64,000 nucleotides of DNA from Leptospira kanakyensis (GTDB lineage Bacteria; Spirochaetota; Leptospiria; Leptospirales; Leptospiraceae). Within the stretch, counting starts at the first letter, position 1. Each line of letters begins with the position of its first letter. Made by a program: the position numbers and the translations under genes. Shown here piece after piece: positions 18,431 through 27,874 of this stretch. Under the pieces are notes generated by a model. It saw nothing but the letters and a program-made list of their open reading frames with translations, was not told where the DNA came from and did no database searches. The stretch lies in the NCBI RefSeq assembly GCF_004769235.1, contig NZ_RQFG01000005.1:868001-932000 (forward strand). The letters run 5' to 3'.

Positions 18431-19976
18431 AGTAGATTACCTCCTTTCCAAAAACTCCACGGGTGAGGATGAGAAATCCCATAAAAAACAAAACAAAAAC
18501 TTGAACCAGTGGATGGGATACAAAAACCCAATACCTTTCTTTTTTGAAATAAGTGATTCCATCGATGATGAGTAGTGGTAAAAAAATCTTAAAATATTCT
18601 TCGAAAAGACCCAACATATCCTTAATATTATTATTTGGATTTAAGTCCCAATCCCAAACCATTAAGAATTTTTTCATATAAAGAAACATCATATTGGCAT
18701 CATAAGAACGAAAGCCTACAGCACTAAAAACAACGAGTGTATAAATGAGTACTCTAGAAAAAGTTCCCGAAAGGATACTTTGGATTTTTTCCCATAAGGA
18801 AGGAGGGACGATTTCCAAATCACTTGTTTTGTCTTCTTTCTTTTTGGCAAAGGCAACCAGATAAATAATGGTATAAATCCCTTGCAAACAACCCCAAGTG
18901 ATAAAAGTCCAATTGGCTCCGTGCCAAAGTCCGGACAAAAAGAAAATAATAAATAAGTTTCTGTACTGTGCAAATTTACCGTATTTACTCCCACCAAGGG
19001 AAATATAAATATAATCGCGAAACCACCGATTCAGTGTTACATGCCAACGGTTCCAAAACTCTGTAGGTGTTTTGGAAAATTCTGGAGTTTCAAAATTAAC
19101 AGTGAGAGTGACACCAAGAAGTCTAGAAACACCAAGAGCAATAAAAGAATACCCAGCAAAGTCACAATAAATTTGTGTTAAAAACAAAAATCCACCAGCA
19201 AACACTTGTGAGCCGTCCATAGCTTGGATGATGTCTGGATTTTGTGTATAAAGAGATTTTCCAGCAAGGAAAACTTGGTCTACATATGTGGATAAATTAT
19301 CTGCCACATACACCTTCATAAAATAACCAAGAAGGATATCATACAATCCTTTTTGCACCCCGTCCCAAGTCGGGAATTTTGGTTTTTTCAATTGGGGAAG
19401 AAGGTCTTGGGCACGTTCGATGGGACCTGCCACAAGTTGTGGGAAATAATTCACAAAGAGAGCAAAGTCAAAAAAGTCACGTTCCGCTTTGATTTGTCTG
19501 CGAAACACATCGATGGTATAGGACATGGTTTGGAAGGTATAAAAACTAATTCCTACCGGTAAGATGATATTTCTTAACAAGTAAGTATTCGAATCGGTGG
19601 CAGCAGTGGAACCCATCCACAAGGCCAATTGGTTCCAAGAGTCAATGAGGTTCACTGCGAAAAAATCGTAGTACTTCATTGTAAAAAGTAGGCCCAAGTT
19701 GGCAACAATCGAAACCGATAGATAGAGGCGACGACGGATTTGGTTTTCTGTACTTTCGATGAAGATGGCAGCACAGTAGTCGATGATGGTACTGATAAGA
19801 ATGAGGGTTAGAAAAAACCACTCCCACCATCCGTAAAAAAAATAGGATGCGAGAAGGAGCCAAAGGTTTTGTGCGCGGTAGGCCCATTTCTGTTTTCCGG
19901 CAAACCATCCGAATCCCAAAAAGACCGAATAAACGACCAGAAAGAATAACAAAAAAACAAAAGTATTAAAAAGCAT
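18420..19976 (-). CDS. MBOAT-family O-acyltransferase, AlgI-like
   Basis: 518 residues with about ten membrane segments. It moves acyl groups across the inner membrane for O-acylation of a surface polymer. The conserved MBOAT histidine is in [12 protein letters not shown] (about residue 350). The second family motif [19 protein letters not shown] lies upstream of it, and the N-terminal [14 protein letters not shown] is also typical of AlgI-like members. The downstream DUF1574 gene overlaps by 11 bp. Which polymer is modified (LPS, exopolysaccharide, peptidoglycan) cannot be read from the sequence. The divergent recQ starts 60 bp away. Confidence 0.92.
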   Translation of the reverse strand: MLFNTFVFLLFFLVVYSVFLGFGWFAGKQKWAYRAQNLWLLLASYFFYGWWEWFFLTLILISTIIDYCAAIFIESTENQIRRRLYLSVSIVANLGLLFTMKYYDFFAVNLIDSWNQLALWMGSTAATDSNTYLLRNIILPVGISFYTFQTMSYTIDVFRRQIKAERDFFDFALFVNYFPQLVAGPIERAQDLLPQLKKPKFPTWDGVQKGLYDILLGYFMKVYVADNLSTYVDQVFLAGKSLYTQNPDIIQAMDGSQVFAGGFLFLTQIYCDFAGYSFIALGVSRLLGVTLTVNFETPEFSKTPTEFWNRWHVTLNRWFRDYIYISLGGSKYGKFAQYRNLFIIFFLSGLWHGANWTFITWGCLQGIYTIIYLVAFAKKKEDKTSDLEIVPPSLWEKIQSILSGTFSRVLIYTLVVFSAVGFRSYDANMMFLYMKKFLMVWDWDLNPNNNIKDMLGLFEEYFKIFLPLLIIDGITYFKKERYWVFVSHPLVQVFVLFFMGFLILTRGVFGKEVIYFAF

Positions 19977-20035
19977 CGGTCTTCGTTACAATTTCCGGAT
20001 CACTCGATTCTGTAAAATTCAAAAATGAGGGTAAA

Positions 20036-21943
20036 ATGGGGAATCTTATCGTTGACCCTTTCGGATTTGCAGAAATCTTGAGAGTTACCTTGGATCTACG
20101 TTCGGAACTCAAAACCAAATTCGGTTTTTCGGAATTTCGCCCGGGCCAAGAAGAGGCCATTCGTTCCATCTTCGAGGGACAAGACACCTTGGCCATTTTA
20201 CCAACCGGTGCGGGAAAATCTCTCATCTACCAATTCCCCGCCAGCATTCAGAAAAACAAACTAACCCTAGTTATATCTCCTCTCATTGCTTTAATGAAAG
20301 ACCAAACCGAGAGTTTACTCGCCAAAGGAATTCCTGCGGCGTTTTGTAATTCCACTCAAGACGAAGTGGAACAAATGACCATCCTTGCCAAGTCGGTAAA
20401 AGGAGAAATTCGAGTCCTACTCGTTTCCCCAGAGAGAGCCTTGTCGAATGGATTCTTACGTATCTTTCGGGAACTGGATTTATTTGCCCTTGTTGTGGAT
20501 GAAGCGCATTGCGTTTCGCAGTGGGGACATGACTTTCGCCCTGAATATCGCCAAATCCATGTTTTGCGGGAACGTCACCCTCGTCCTAATTTTCCCATCC
20601 TCGCACTGACTGCAACAGCCACAGGCAAAGTCCAAACCGATGTCCAAGCAGCTCTTGGAATGAAATCACCCAAAGTAGTACTTTCTACTTTTTATAGACC
20701 CAATTTAAAGTTCAGTGTGGAATATCCGGCTGCCGAAAGGGACAAGGCGGACAGACTCATTGAACTTTTAGAACCTTGGAAAGACGGAAGAAAATTTCCG
20801 GGTCGCGCCATTGTTTACTGTGCCACAAGAAAAAAAACCGACGAAGTTTATGATCTTTTAAAAGACTTCGGATTCTCTGTGGGAAAGTACCATGCAGGTC
20901 GCACTGATGGAATCCGGGAACGAACACAAAATGCCTACTCTTCTGGTAAAGTTCCTATCCTTGTGGCCACCAATGCCTTTGGGATGGGAATGGACCAACC
21001 TGATGTTCGTTTGGTGGTGCATTACCAAGTCCCGGCTTCTCTGGAAGCTTATTACCAAGAAGCAGGTCGAGCCGGAAGAGACGGACTTGGATCGGAATGT
21101 GTTTTGTTTTTTAAAGCGGGGGACGTGGCCACTCAAGCTTTTATGTTATCAAAAGAAACAAACTTCAAAGGAGGAGACACTCTTCTCAAATACATAAAAG
21201 AATATGCGGGCAAAGAAGAATGTAGGCAGACCCAACTTTGTTCCTATTTTGGCGAAACCATTTCTCCTTGCGGAAGTTGTGATATCTGCACTGAAGTAGG
21301 TGCCAATCTCCACCGTTCTAAATTTTTAAAATCGGAAGCTGCAAAAGTTCAAAAGAAAAATGAAAAACGGGATTATCCTCTTTCCGAATGGGAAGAAGAA
21401 ACCATCCAAAATTTTTTGAAAGAACATCCGGCCGTATTTGGAAAAACCATCATCGCTAAAACTCTTGTAGGCAAACGAACCAAAGATGTACTCCGATACC
21501 GAATGGAACGAAATCCCTTCCATGGAAAATTGGATGGAATTCCAGAAGAAGCAGTGGTGGCTAAACTGGAAACTTGGGTAGAAGAAAAAAAAGTCCTCGT
21601 GGCCGGAGCCAAATATCCAAAACTTTATTTGCCCAATTTTGCCAAAATAAAATCGAAATCTTCTTCATCTAACTCTGATAATACGAATCTATCAGCCACA
21701 AAACTGAAAAAACCACCCACTCTCAATTCACAAATATTGAAAGAACTCATAAACTATCGGGATCGGAAAGCAAGACAACTCAAATGGAAGAAGTTTATGG
21801 TATTTCAAAATCCTGTTCTCAAACGAATTGCAGAAAGAAAACCAAAGAACCTTTCTGAACTAGAAGCCACAAAAGGTGTTGGCCCTGCCAAAGTGGAGCG
21901 GTTTGGAAATGATATCATTGATATCTTATCCAAATGGGACTGA
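20036..21943 (+). CDS. recQ: ATP-dependent DNA helicase RecQ
   Basis: 3'-5' DNA helicase for recombination and replication-fork repair. The 635 residues contain motif 0/Walker A LPTGAGKS (about 55-62), the DEAH box in [19 protein letters not shown], motif III LTATAT, motif [16 protein letters not shown] and motif [13 protein letters not shown] Zn-binding Cys set follows ([10 protein letters not shown], then CGSCDIC), then a shortened RQC region and a C-terminal HRDC domain (about 560-635) ending in [18 protein letters not shown] lies 5 bases before the ATG. It is divergent from the MBOAT gene. The 123-bp gap to pyrC has only a weak CCCCGT...ACGGGG pairing. Confidence 0.97.
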   Translation: MGNLIVDPFGFAEILRVTLDLRSELKTKFGFSEFRPGQEEAIRSIFEGQDTLAILPTGAGKSLIYQFPASIQKNKLTLVISPLIALMKDQTESLLAKGIPAAFCNSTQDEVEQMTILAKSVKGEIRVLLVSPERALSNGFLRIFRELDLFALVVDEAHCVSQWGHDFRPEYRQIHVLRERHPRPNFPILALTATATGKVQTDVQAALGMKSPKVVLSTFYRPNLKFSVEYPAAERDKADRLIELLEPWKDGRKFPGRAIVYCATRKKTDEVYDLLKDFGFSVGKYHAGRTDGIRERTQNAYSSGKVPILVATNAFGMGMDQPDVRLVVHYQVPASLEAYYQEAGRAGRDGLGSECVLFFKAGDVATQAFMLSKETNFKGGDTLLKYIKEYAGKEECRQTQLCSYFGETISPCGSCDICTEVGANLHRSKFLKSEAAKVQKKNEKRDYPLSEWEEETIQNFLKEHPAVFGKTIIAKTLVGKRTKDVLRYRMERNPFHGKLDGIPEEAVVAKLETWVEEKKVLVAGAKYPKLYLPNFAKIKSKSSSSNSDNTNLSATKLKKPPTLNSQILKELINYRDRKARQLKWKKFMVFQNPVLKRIAERKPKNLSELEATKGVGPAKVERFGNDIIDILSKWD

Positions 21944-22066
21944 TTTGATTTTAATTGCCCCGTACTCAATGAACCAAGAAACGGGGTTCTAAACACTCTC
22001 AAATCCCAAGTAAATTCCCTTGAAACTTTCCTAGTCTCTTAGAATCTGCAGATTCATAGGGGCAAA

Positions 22067-23311
22067 ATGGAAAAAATTGCAGGGAAGATCGTAACCCACG
22101 AAAGGGAATTTGAAGGTACGATAGAATTTGATTCGAATACCGGACTCATCACATCTATAAAAGATGGAATCGATGCCGATGCTCGCCAGTTTTCTGATGG
22201 TTCGGTGATTTTTCCTGGTTTCGGTGATATCCACATCCACGCAAGAGAAGATGTGAGTGGAAAACATACTTATAAAGAAGATTTTATCTCAGCAGGTAAC
22301 GCTGCCATCAATGGGGGTGTGATCCATGTGGCTGATATGCCAAACAATCCGGTTCCTCCCATTGATGATGAATCCTACGCCGCAAAACAGGCGCTCACTA
22401 AAAAAGCACCCATCCATATCACTTTGTATGCAGGGATCGGCCCACATACCAAACCTTTGGAGAAAAAAGTTCCCTATAAAGTGTTTATGGGTCCATCCAT
22501 CGGAGAATTATTTTTTCATGACAATGCTTCTTTAGAAGAAGTCATCAAACATTATGTGGGCCAAGACATTAGTTTTCACTGCGAAGATCCAGAAATCTTA
22601 ATTGCTAATCAGTCACAACCTACCCATGAAGAAAGACGACCCAAAGAAGCAGAAACAGTGGCTACCGATTTTGCTTTGTATTTGATCGAAAAATACAATC
22701 TCAAAGGCAAACTTTGTCATTATTCGACAAAAGACGGTCTTTCTAAAATCATCGCGGCTAAAAAACGAGGAGTGAATGTGACTTGTGAAGTGACACCCAC
22801 TCATTTGATGTTTGATACAGATATGTTAACAGAAACCAATCATAAATGGTTTCAAATGAACCCTCCACTTCGTGGCAAAGAAGACCGCGAAGCTATGGTA
22901 AAAGGGATTTTGGATGGGCATATTGACTATTTGGCAACGGATCACGCCCCCCATTCTATAGAAGAAAAACAAAAGGGAACCAGTGGGATCTCTCAACTCG
23001 ATACTTATGGGTTGTTTGTCACCTATATGATACTCAAATTAAACATTCCCATGAAGACCATAGCAACAATATGTTCCAAAAACCCTGGCGAATTTGTGGC
23101 CCCCTACCTTCCTAACCATTTTGGCAAAGGAGTTGGTATCATTAATCAAGGTTATGCGGCGAATTTTTCTATCCTAAATTTAAAAAAACCAGTTGAATTT
23201 AAAAAATCAATGGTTAAAAGTAAGTCCGGCTGGTCACCATTTGAAGGATTTAATTTCCCTGGATCCATCGAATCAGTTTATTTTTTAGGCAAAGAAATAC
23301 ATGCAAAATGA
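22067..23311 (+). CDS. pyrC: Dihydroorotase (amidohydrolase)
   Basis: Zn enzyme that closes carbamoyl-aspartate to dihydroorotate in pyrimidine synthesis. 414 residues. Metal-binding HIHAR is in FPGFGDIHIHARED (about 52-59); a candidate carboxylated Lys is in VPYKVFMGPS (about 143); Asp and His ligands are in FHCED, LCHYSTKDG and ATDHAPHS (about 300). The layout is closest to the class I/III dihydroorotase or allantoinase-like group. Pyrimidine function is likely because no purine-catabolic genes are adjacent, but allantoinase cannot be fully excluded. The last 11 bp overlap the PAS-GGDEF-EAL gene, suggesting cotranscription. Confidence 0.85.
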   Translation: MEKIAGKIVTHEREFEGTIEFDSNTGLITSIKDGIDADARQFSDGSVIFPGFGDIHIHAREDVSGKHTYKEDFISAGNAAINGGVIHVADMPNNPVPPIDDESYAAKQALTKKAPIHITLYAGIGPHTKPLEKKVPYKVFMGPSIGELFFHDNASLEEVIKHYVGQDISFHCEDPEILIANQSQPTHEERRPKEAETVATDFALYLIEKYNLKGKLCHYSTKDGLSKIIAAKKRGVNVTCEVTPTHLMFDTDMLTETNHKWFQMNPPLRGKEDREAMVKGILDGHIDYLATDHAPHSIEEKQKGTSGISQLDTYGLFVTYMILKLNIPMKTIATICSKNPGEFVAPYLPNHFGKGVGIINQGYAANFSILNLKKPVEFKKSMVKSKSGWSPFEGFNFPGSIESVYFLGKEIHAK

Positions 23312-25385
23312 GCCATTAGGCAGTAAAATTCTCTCTGGACTCACAGTTAAGTCACTCCTTGCCGAATATCCGAATAGTTTTCAAGTATTAGATTGGGAAG
23401 GGAATTTTGTTTCTGTTACCGAACGTTTTGCTCGGTTTTTAGAATTTGAACCCAAAGAAATTGTCGGCAAATCTATAGTCGACTTTGCTCACGAAGACGA
23501 CAAAGAGAACACAAAATACACTTTTGATAGTCTGGGTGAAAATCCGAATATTGTAAATTTCGAAAACCGTTTGGTCACAAACTCTAAAGAAGAGGTATGG
23601 ATCATTTGGTTACTCATCCCTTTACGTGAGTCCAAAATCATTTTGGGTTTTGATCGCGATGTCACAATCCAAAAAGATATATCCTTTGAATTCCTCCTCC
23701 AACAGCAGAAGTACAAATCGATTTTTGATAACCTTCCTATGGGAATTGCAATAACGGATGAAAAAGGAAAAATTATTGAAACCAATAAAACAGCAAGAAC
23801 CTACTTTAACATCCAGGACGGGGAACTTTTAAATCGTACTTTAAACATTCGTAAATACACCCTCATCCAACCCAATGGAAGTAAAATCTATCCAAGAAAT
23901 TCCAGCCTGATGCGAGCCCTTCGTCACAAAGAAGTAATTCGTAATATGGAAATTGGTCTGATCAAGGAAGATAAAATTACTTGGTTTGATATTTTAGCCA
24001 CTCCCATCCCTATGGAAAACTTTGGTCTGGCAGTTGCCTTTCTCGACATCACACAAAGAAGGCATGCAGAAGAAAAAATCGCCTACATGGCTTTTTTTGA
24101 CCAACTCACAAACCTTCCCAATCGTAATTCTCTTATTGATAAACTATTTCCTATCTTTGAAGAAGCAAGAAGGCATGGAAACCTCGTCGGAGTTCTTGCA
24201 ATTGATTTGGATAATTTCAAAATCATCAATGATTCCAGAGGCCATGACTTTGGTGACAAAATCATCAAACTAGTTGCTTATCGAATTCGAGAAAGTATAC
24301 GAGTGTATGATTTGATCAGTAGACAAGGTGGAGATGAGTTTACAGTTGTATTACCTGATTTATCAAACGAAAGAGACGCAGCCGTCATTTCCGAATCTAT
24401 TTTAGATGCGATGACACATCCATTTGTCATTGATGGCGAAAGGATATTTGTTAATATATCAATTGGTATCGCCTTATACCCAACAGACGGAAAAGATTCC
24501 AATACCCTTCTAAAAAATGCAGATAGTGCCCTCAACTTAGCAAAGTCGCAAGGGAAAAACTGTTATGTATTTTTCACTGAAGAACTCCAAACCGTTGTGG
24601 CAGAACGATTAGAAATCGAAAACCGGATGCGGATTGCCATCATCGAAAATCAATTCACTTTGATGTACCAACCCAAAATCGATCTTTATACAAAAAAACC
24701 AACGGGTGTAGAAGCTCTCATTCGTTGGCGTCATCCGGAACGTGGACTTATCTCTCCCAATGTTTTTATTCCCATCTCCGAAGAAACAGGAATGATTTTA
24801 GCAATTGGGGAATGGGTGATTAAGTCAGCCATCCAAACCATGAGGTATTGGAAAGATGAAGGGATTAATGATGTTTCAATGGCGGTCAATATTTCCACCA
24901 AACAGTTCAAACACGAAAGACTCATTTCAACCATTGCGGAAAACTTAAAACTATTCAAAGTGGATCCGCATGATTTAGAAGTGGAACTTACAGAAAGTTC
25001 CGTTATGGAAAATGCTGATGCTGCCGTTCGTACGATGCAAGAGATTCGAAAACTCGGGGCCAAAATCGCCATTGATGATTTTGGAACTGGGTATAGCAGT
25101 TTGGGGTATTTGAAAAAACTTCCCATTTCCTCCTTAAAAATTGACCGTTCTTTTGTATCTGAGATCACATCCGACAAAGATTCCAAAACCATCATCCATG
25201 CTGTTTCCAACCTAGCACATAACCTTGGTTTGAGTGTGGTTGCGGAAGGTGCGGAAACCGAGGAACAGGTACAATTACTTGCAGAAAGTGGAGTTGACCT
25301 CATCCAAGGATTTTATTTTGCCAAACCGATGACTTCCGAGGATTGCCTTCAATTTCTGAAGACAGAACTTGGAATTTCGGATTGA
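23301..25385 (+). CDS. PAS-PAS-GGDEF-EAL cyclic-di-GMP enzyme
   Basis: 694-residue soluble sensor protein for c-di-GMP turnover. Two PAS domains lie at about 15-120 and 137-250, the GGDEF domain at about 260-425 and EAL at about 440-690. The cyclase active site is intact (RQGGDEF near 342), and an RVYD sequence five residues before it is a complete inhibitory RxxD I-site. The EAL half has GVEALIRW, FELTESS-like VELTES, DDFGTGYSSLGYL and AEGAETEEQ, so the phosphodiesterase is probably active too. No membrane segment is visible. It overlaps the pyrC end by 11 bp and precedes pheT by 42 bp. Which activity dominates cannot be told from the sequence. Confidence 0.95.
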   Translation: MQNEPLGSKILSGLTVKSLLAEYPNSFQVLDWEGNFVSVTERFARFLEFEPKEIVGKSIVDFAHEDDKENTKYTFDSLGENPNIVNFENRLVTNSKEEVWIIWLLIPLRESKIILGFDRDVTIQKDISFEFLLQQQKYKSIFDNLPMGIAITDEKGKIIETNKTARTYFNIQDGELLNRTLNIRKYTLIQPNGSKIYPRNSSLMRALRHKEVIRNMEIGLIKEDKITWFDILATPIPMENFGLAVAFLDITQRRHAEEKIAYMAFFDQLTNLPNRNSLIDKLFPIFEEARRHGNLVGVLAIDLDNFKIINDSRGHDFGDKIIKLVAYRIRESIRVYDLISRQGGDEFTVVLPDLSNERDAAVISESILDAMTHPFVIDGERIFVNISIGIALYPTDGKDSNTLLKNADSALNLAKSQGKNCYVFFTEELQTVVAERLEIENRMRIAIIENQFTLMYQPKIDLYTKKPTGVEALIRWRHPERGLISPNVFIPISEETGMILAIGEWVIKSAIQTMRYWKDEGINDVSMAVNISTKQFKHERLISTIAENLKLFKVDPHDLEVELTESSVMENADAAVRTMQEIRKLGAKIAIDDFGTGYSSLGYLKKLPISSLKIDRSFVSEITSDKDSKTIIHAVSNLAHNLGLSVVAEGAETEEQVQLLAESGVDLIQGFYFAKPMTSEDCLQFLKTELGISD

Positions 25386-25427
25386 CCCGTTCGCTTTCCC
25401 ACCGTTTTTATCAATTAAGGATTTCAC

Positions 25428-27827
25428 TTGAAACTTTCAGTTGATTGGTTAAACGAATTTACCCCGCTCTCCCAGATTCCGTTCGAAAAGGTTCTGGAAA
25501 AAATTAATACATCCATTTGCGAAATTGATGATGTGGAAGAATTTAAAGTCCACCTATCGTCGGTTATCACTGTCAAAATCAAATCACTGGAAAAACATCC
25601 CAATGCGGAGAAACTGCAAACAACCATCGCCACAGATGGCTCCAAGGAATACCAAATTGTCACAGCTGCCACCAATGTGAATGTGGGTGACATTGTTCCT
25701 TTGGCTCTTCCGGGAACCAAATTAGATGGAAAAGAAATTTTAGATTCGGAACTAAGGGGTGTTCGTTCCCAAGGGATGTATTGTTCCGAAAAAGAATTGG
25801 GTCTCGCTTTAGAATCTTCTGGTGTTTTGATTTTCCCTGCGGACACAAGTCTTGGAATCTCCGTTCGCAAACTATATTTATGGGAAGATACCATTCTCAC
25901 GATTGATAATAAATCCATCACACATAGACCAGACCTTTGGAATCATTTTGGATTTGCACGTGAACTGGCATCCCAACTCCAATTGCCTTTGAATGATTTT
26001 CCTTTCCAAGCAGATACAAAATGGGAATCCGGAAATGAAGGACTCACCGTAGAAAAAACAGACAATGCACACGCGTATTATGTTTGTTCTATACAGAATG
26101 TAAATATCACTCCATCAAATACCAAAATCAAATCTAGACTCGAAAAATGTGGAATTCGTTCGATCAATAATGTTGTGGATGTTTCCAACTATCTTTTGTT
26201 AGAGCTAGGGCAACCCACACATTTTTTTGACCGCGAAAGATTAAAGTCCACATCCTTTTCTGTTGTAAAATCAAAAGAAGGTGACTCCTTCCCTTTGTTA
26301 GATGATACAACTCCAAAACTTCAAAAAGATCTTCTTCTCATTCAGAATGGAAAAGATCCCGTTGCCCTCGCGGGTGTGATGGGAGGAAAGGATTCTGCGG
26401 TGATCGATTCTACCAAAAACATAGTGATGGAATCGGCAGTTTTCAAAAGAGAAGATGTTCGTTATACAATCCGTAAAACCAATATCCGTACAGAATCTGC
26501 GGTTCGTTATGAAAAAGGTTTAGATAGTTATACTTGTTTACCTGTGATGAAACGGGCAGTGCAACTATTGAAGGAGAATGGAAATCCAAACATCAAAGTT
26601 TATGAACCTCAAGGTTTCAACCAAACAGAATCAAAATCGGTTACCATTCAAACGAATCTAACTTTCTTACGTAATAAATTAGGTAAAAACATTTCACAAA
26701 GTGAAGTCACGGAAATCCTAAACAGACTTGGATTCAAAGTCACAAACAAGGAAGAAGAATTAACGGTTCTTGTTCCTAAATACAGACAAAACTATGATGT
26801 TACAATCCCCGAAGATCTTGTGGAAGAAATTGGAAGAACCATTGGTTATGCTTCGATCAAAACTGAAGCCCTTTCTATGGCAGTGGAAACACCAATTCGA
26901 AATCCATTACGTGAATTGGAAAGAAGGGTCAAAAACTTCCTCGCTTTAGAAATGGGATTCAACGAAGTTTATAATTATTCTTTTGCCTCCCCTACTGATT
27001 CTAAATTCGAATCAAAAGAAGAAAGTTCGTCCTTAAAAATTGCCAATGAAATGCCAGACGAACATTCGTTACTACGAAACAGTTTATTCCCAGGACTTAT
27101 CAAACAAGCCAAACTCAACCAAGACCGATTTGAGTCTGTTAATTTGTTTGAACTAGGTAGAACCTATCATAAAGAAGGAAAAGGAACGGAACTTGCGGAA
27201 GAAAGACGTTGGATGTCCATCCTTTCTCTTTCCAAAAACAAACCAAATGACTTAACAGGTGTTGAATTAGAGTTCTTACAAGTTAGAGAAACCATTTCTG
27301 AACTTTTCCAGTATTTAAACCTACCGAAGTTCGAATGGGCCAAAACAAATCGAAACTATTTCCACCCTAGTGCTGGACTTGTTTTGACTTACGATGGAGT
27401 TGAGATTGCCGAACTAGGCATCCTTCACACGCGTTATGCGGATGAATATGATTTAAAACGCAGAGCCATTCTTTCTAAAATCAATATGGAAAAGTTAGTG
27501 GAAGTTTGGGAAAAGTATGGAAGGAACTCACATTTTGTTCCACCTTCTAATTTCCCGCAAGGCCAATTGGATCTTTCTTTACTCATGAACGAAAAAGACG
27601 CAACTGAATCTTTTGCAAACCTCGTGAAAGAGATGAAAATTCCAGAACTAGAATCTGTTTTTGTCCAAACCATCTTCCAAGGGGAAACAGTGGGTGAAGG
27701 AAAAAAATCTGTCACCTATCGGTTTAGACTTATGTCCTATGACAAAACATTTACACAAGATAGGTTCAAAGAACTTTCTGATTCCCTTGTAGAAACAGCA
27801 AAGAAGAACGGATATAGTTTAAGATAA
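25428..27827 (+). CDS. pheT: Phenylalanine-tRNA ligase beta subunit
   Basis: Cytoplasmic subunit that, with PheS, charges tRNA-Phe. 799 residues, full length. An N-terminal tRNA-binding (EMAP/OB) domain lies at about 40-150, the B3/B4 editing domain at about 210-370, B5 near 400-470, the catalytic-like core at about 480-680, and an anticodon-binding ferredoxin-like domain at the C-terminus (705-799). The start is TTG at 25428, with AAGGA 7 bases upstream and the first residues KLSVDWLNEF matching the family. pheS is not adjacent in this window, so the subunit genes are separated here. Confidence 0.97.
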   Translation: MKLSVDWLNEFTPLSQIPFEKVLEKINTSICEIDDVEEFKVHLSSVITVKIKSLEKHPNAEKLQTTIATDGSKEYQIVTAATNVNVGDIVPLALPGTKLDGKEILDSELRGVRSQGMYCSEKELGLALESSGVLIFPADTSLGISVRKLYLWEDTILTIDNKSITHRPDLWNHFGFARELASQLQLPLNDFPFQADTKWESGNEGLTVEKTDNAHAYYVCSIQNVNITPSNTKIKSRLEKCGIRSINNVVDVSNYLLLELGQPTHFFDRERLKSTSFSVVKSKEGDSFPLLDDTTPKLQKDLLLIQNGKDPVALAGVMGGKDSAVIDSTKNIVMESAVFKREDVRYTIRKTNIRTESAVRYEKGLDSYTCLPVMKRAVQLLKENGNPNIKVYEPQGFNQTESKSVTIQTNLTFLRNKLGKNISQSEVTEILNRLGFKVTNKEEELTVLVPKYRQNYDVTIPEDLVEEIGRTIGYASIKTEALSMAVETPIRNPLRELERRVKNFLALEMGFNEVYNYSFASPTDSKFESKEESSSLKIANEMPDEHSLLRNSLFPGLIKQAKLNQDRFESVNLFELGRTYHKEGKGTELAEERRWMSILSLSKNKPNDLTGVELEFLQVRETISELFQYLNLPKFEWAKTNRNYFHPSAGLVLTYDGVEIAELGILHTRYADEYDLKRRAILSKINMEKLVEVWEKYGRNSHFVPPSNFPQGQLDLSLLMNEKDATESFANLVKEMKIPELESVFVQTIFQGETVGEGKKSVTYRFRLMSYDKTFTQDRFKELSDSLVETAKKNGYSLR

Positions 27828-27842
27828 ATTTGTTTTGACAAA

Positions 27843-27860
27843 TCCCGATTTTTATCGGGA
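27843..27860. repeat. Short perfect hairpin in the pheT-27875 gap
   Basis: TCCCGAT (27843-27849), a 4-base TTTT loop and ATCGGGA (27854-27860) form a 7-bp stem. No T-run follows on either strand, so it is a poor terminator. It lies 15 bp before the next gene's ATG, in its likely leader. Confidence 0.45.
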
Positions 27861-27874
27861 AATCATCCGAGTTT

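Noticed and set aside
21944..22066. Terminator after recQ
   Set aside because: CCCCGT and ACGGGG can pair, but the loop is large and no T-run follows.
27835..27863. TTGACA as promoter of the 7TM-PP2C gene
   Set aside because: A perfect -35 hexamer, but the sequence 16-18 bp downstream (GGAAAT-like) is not a -10 box.
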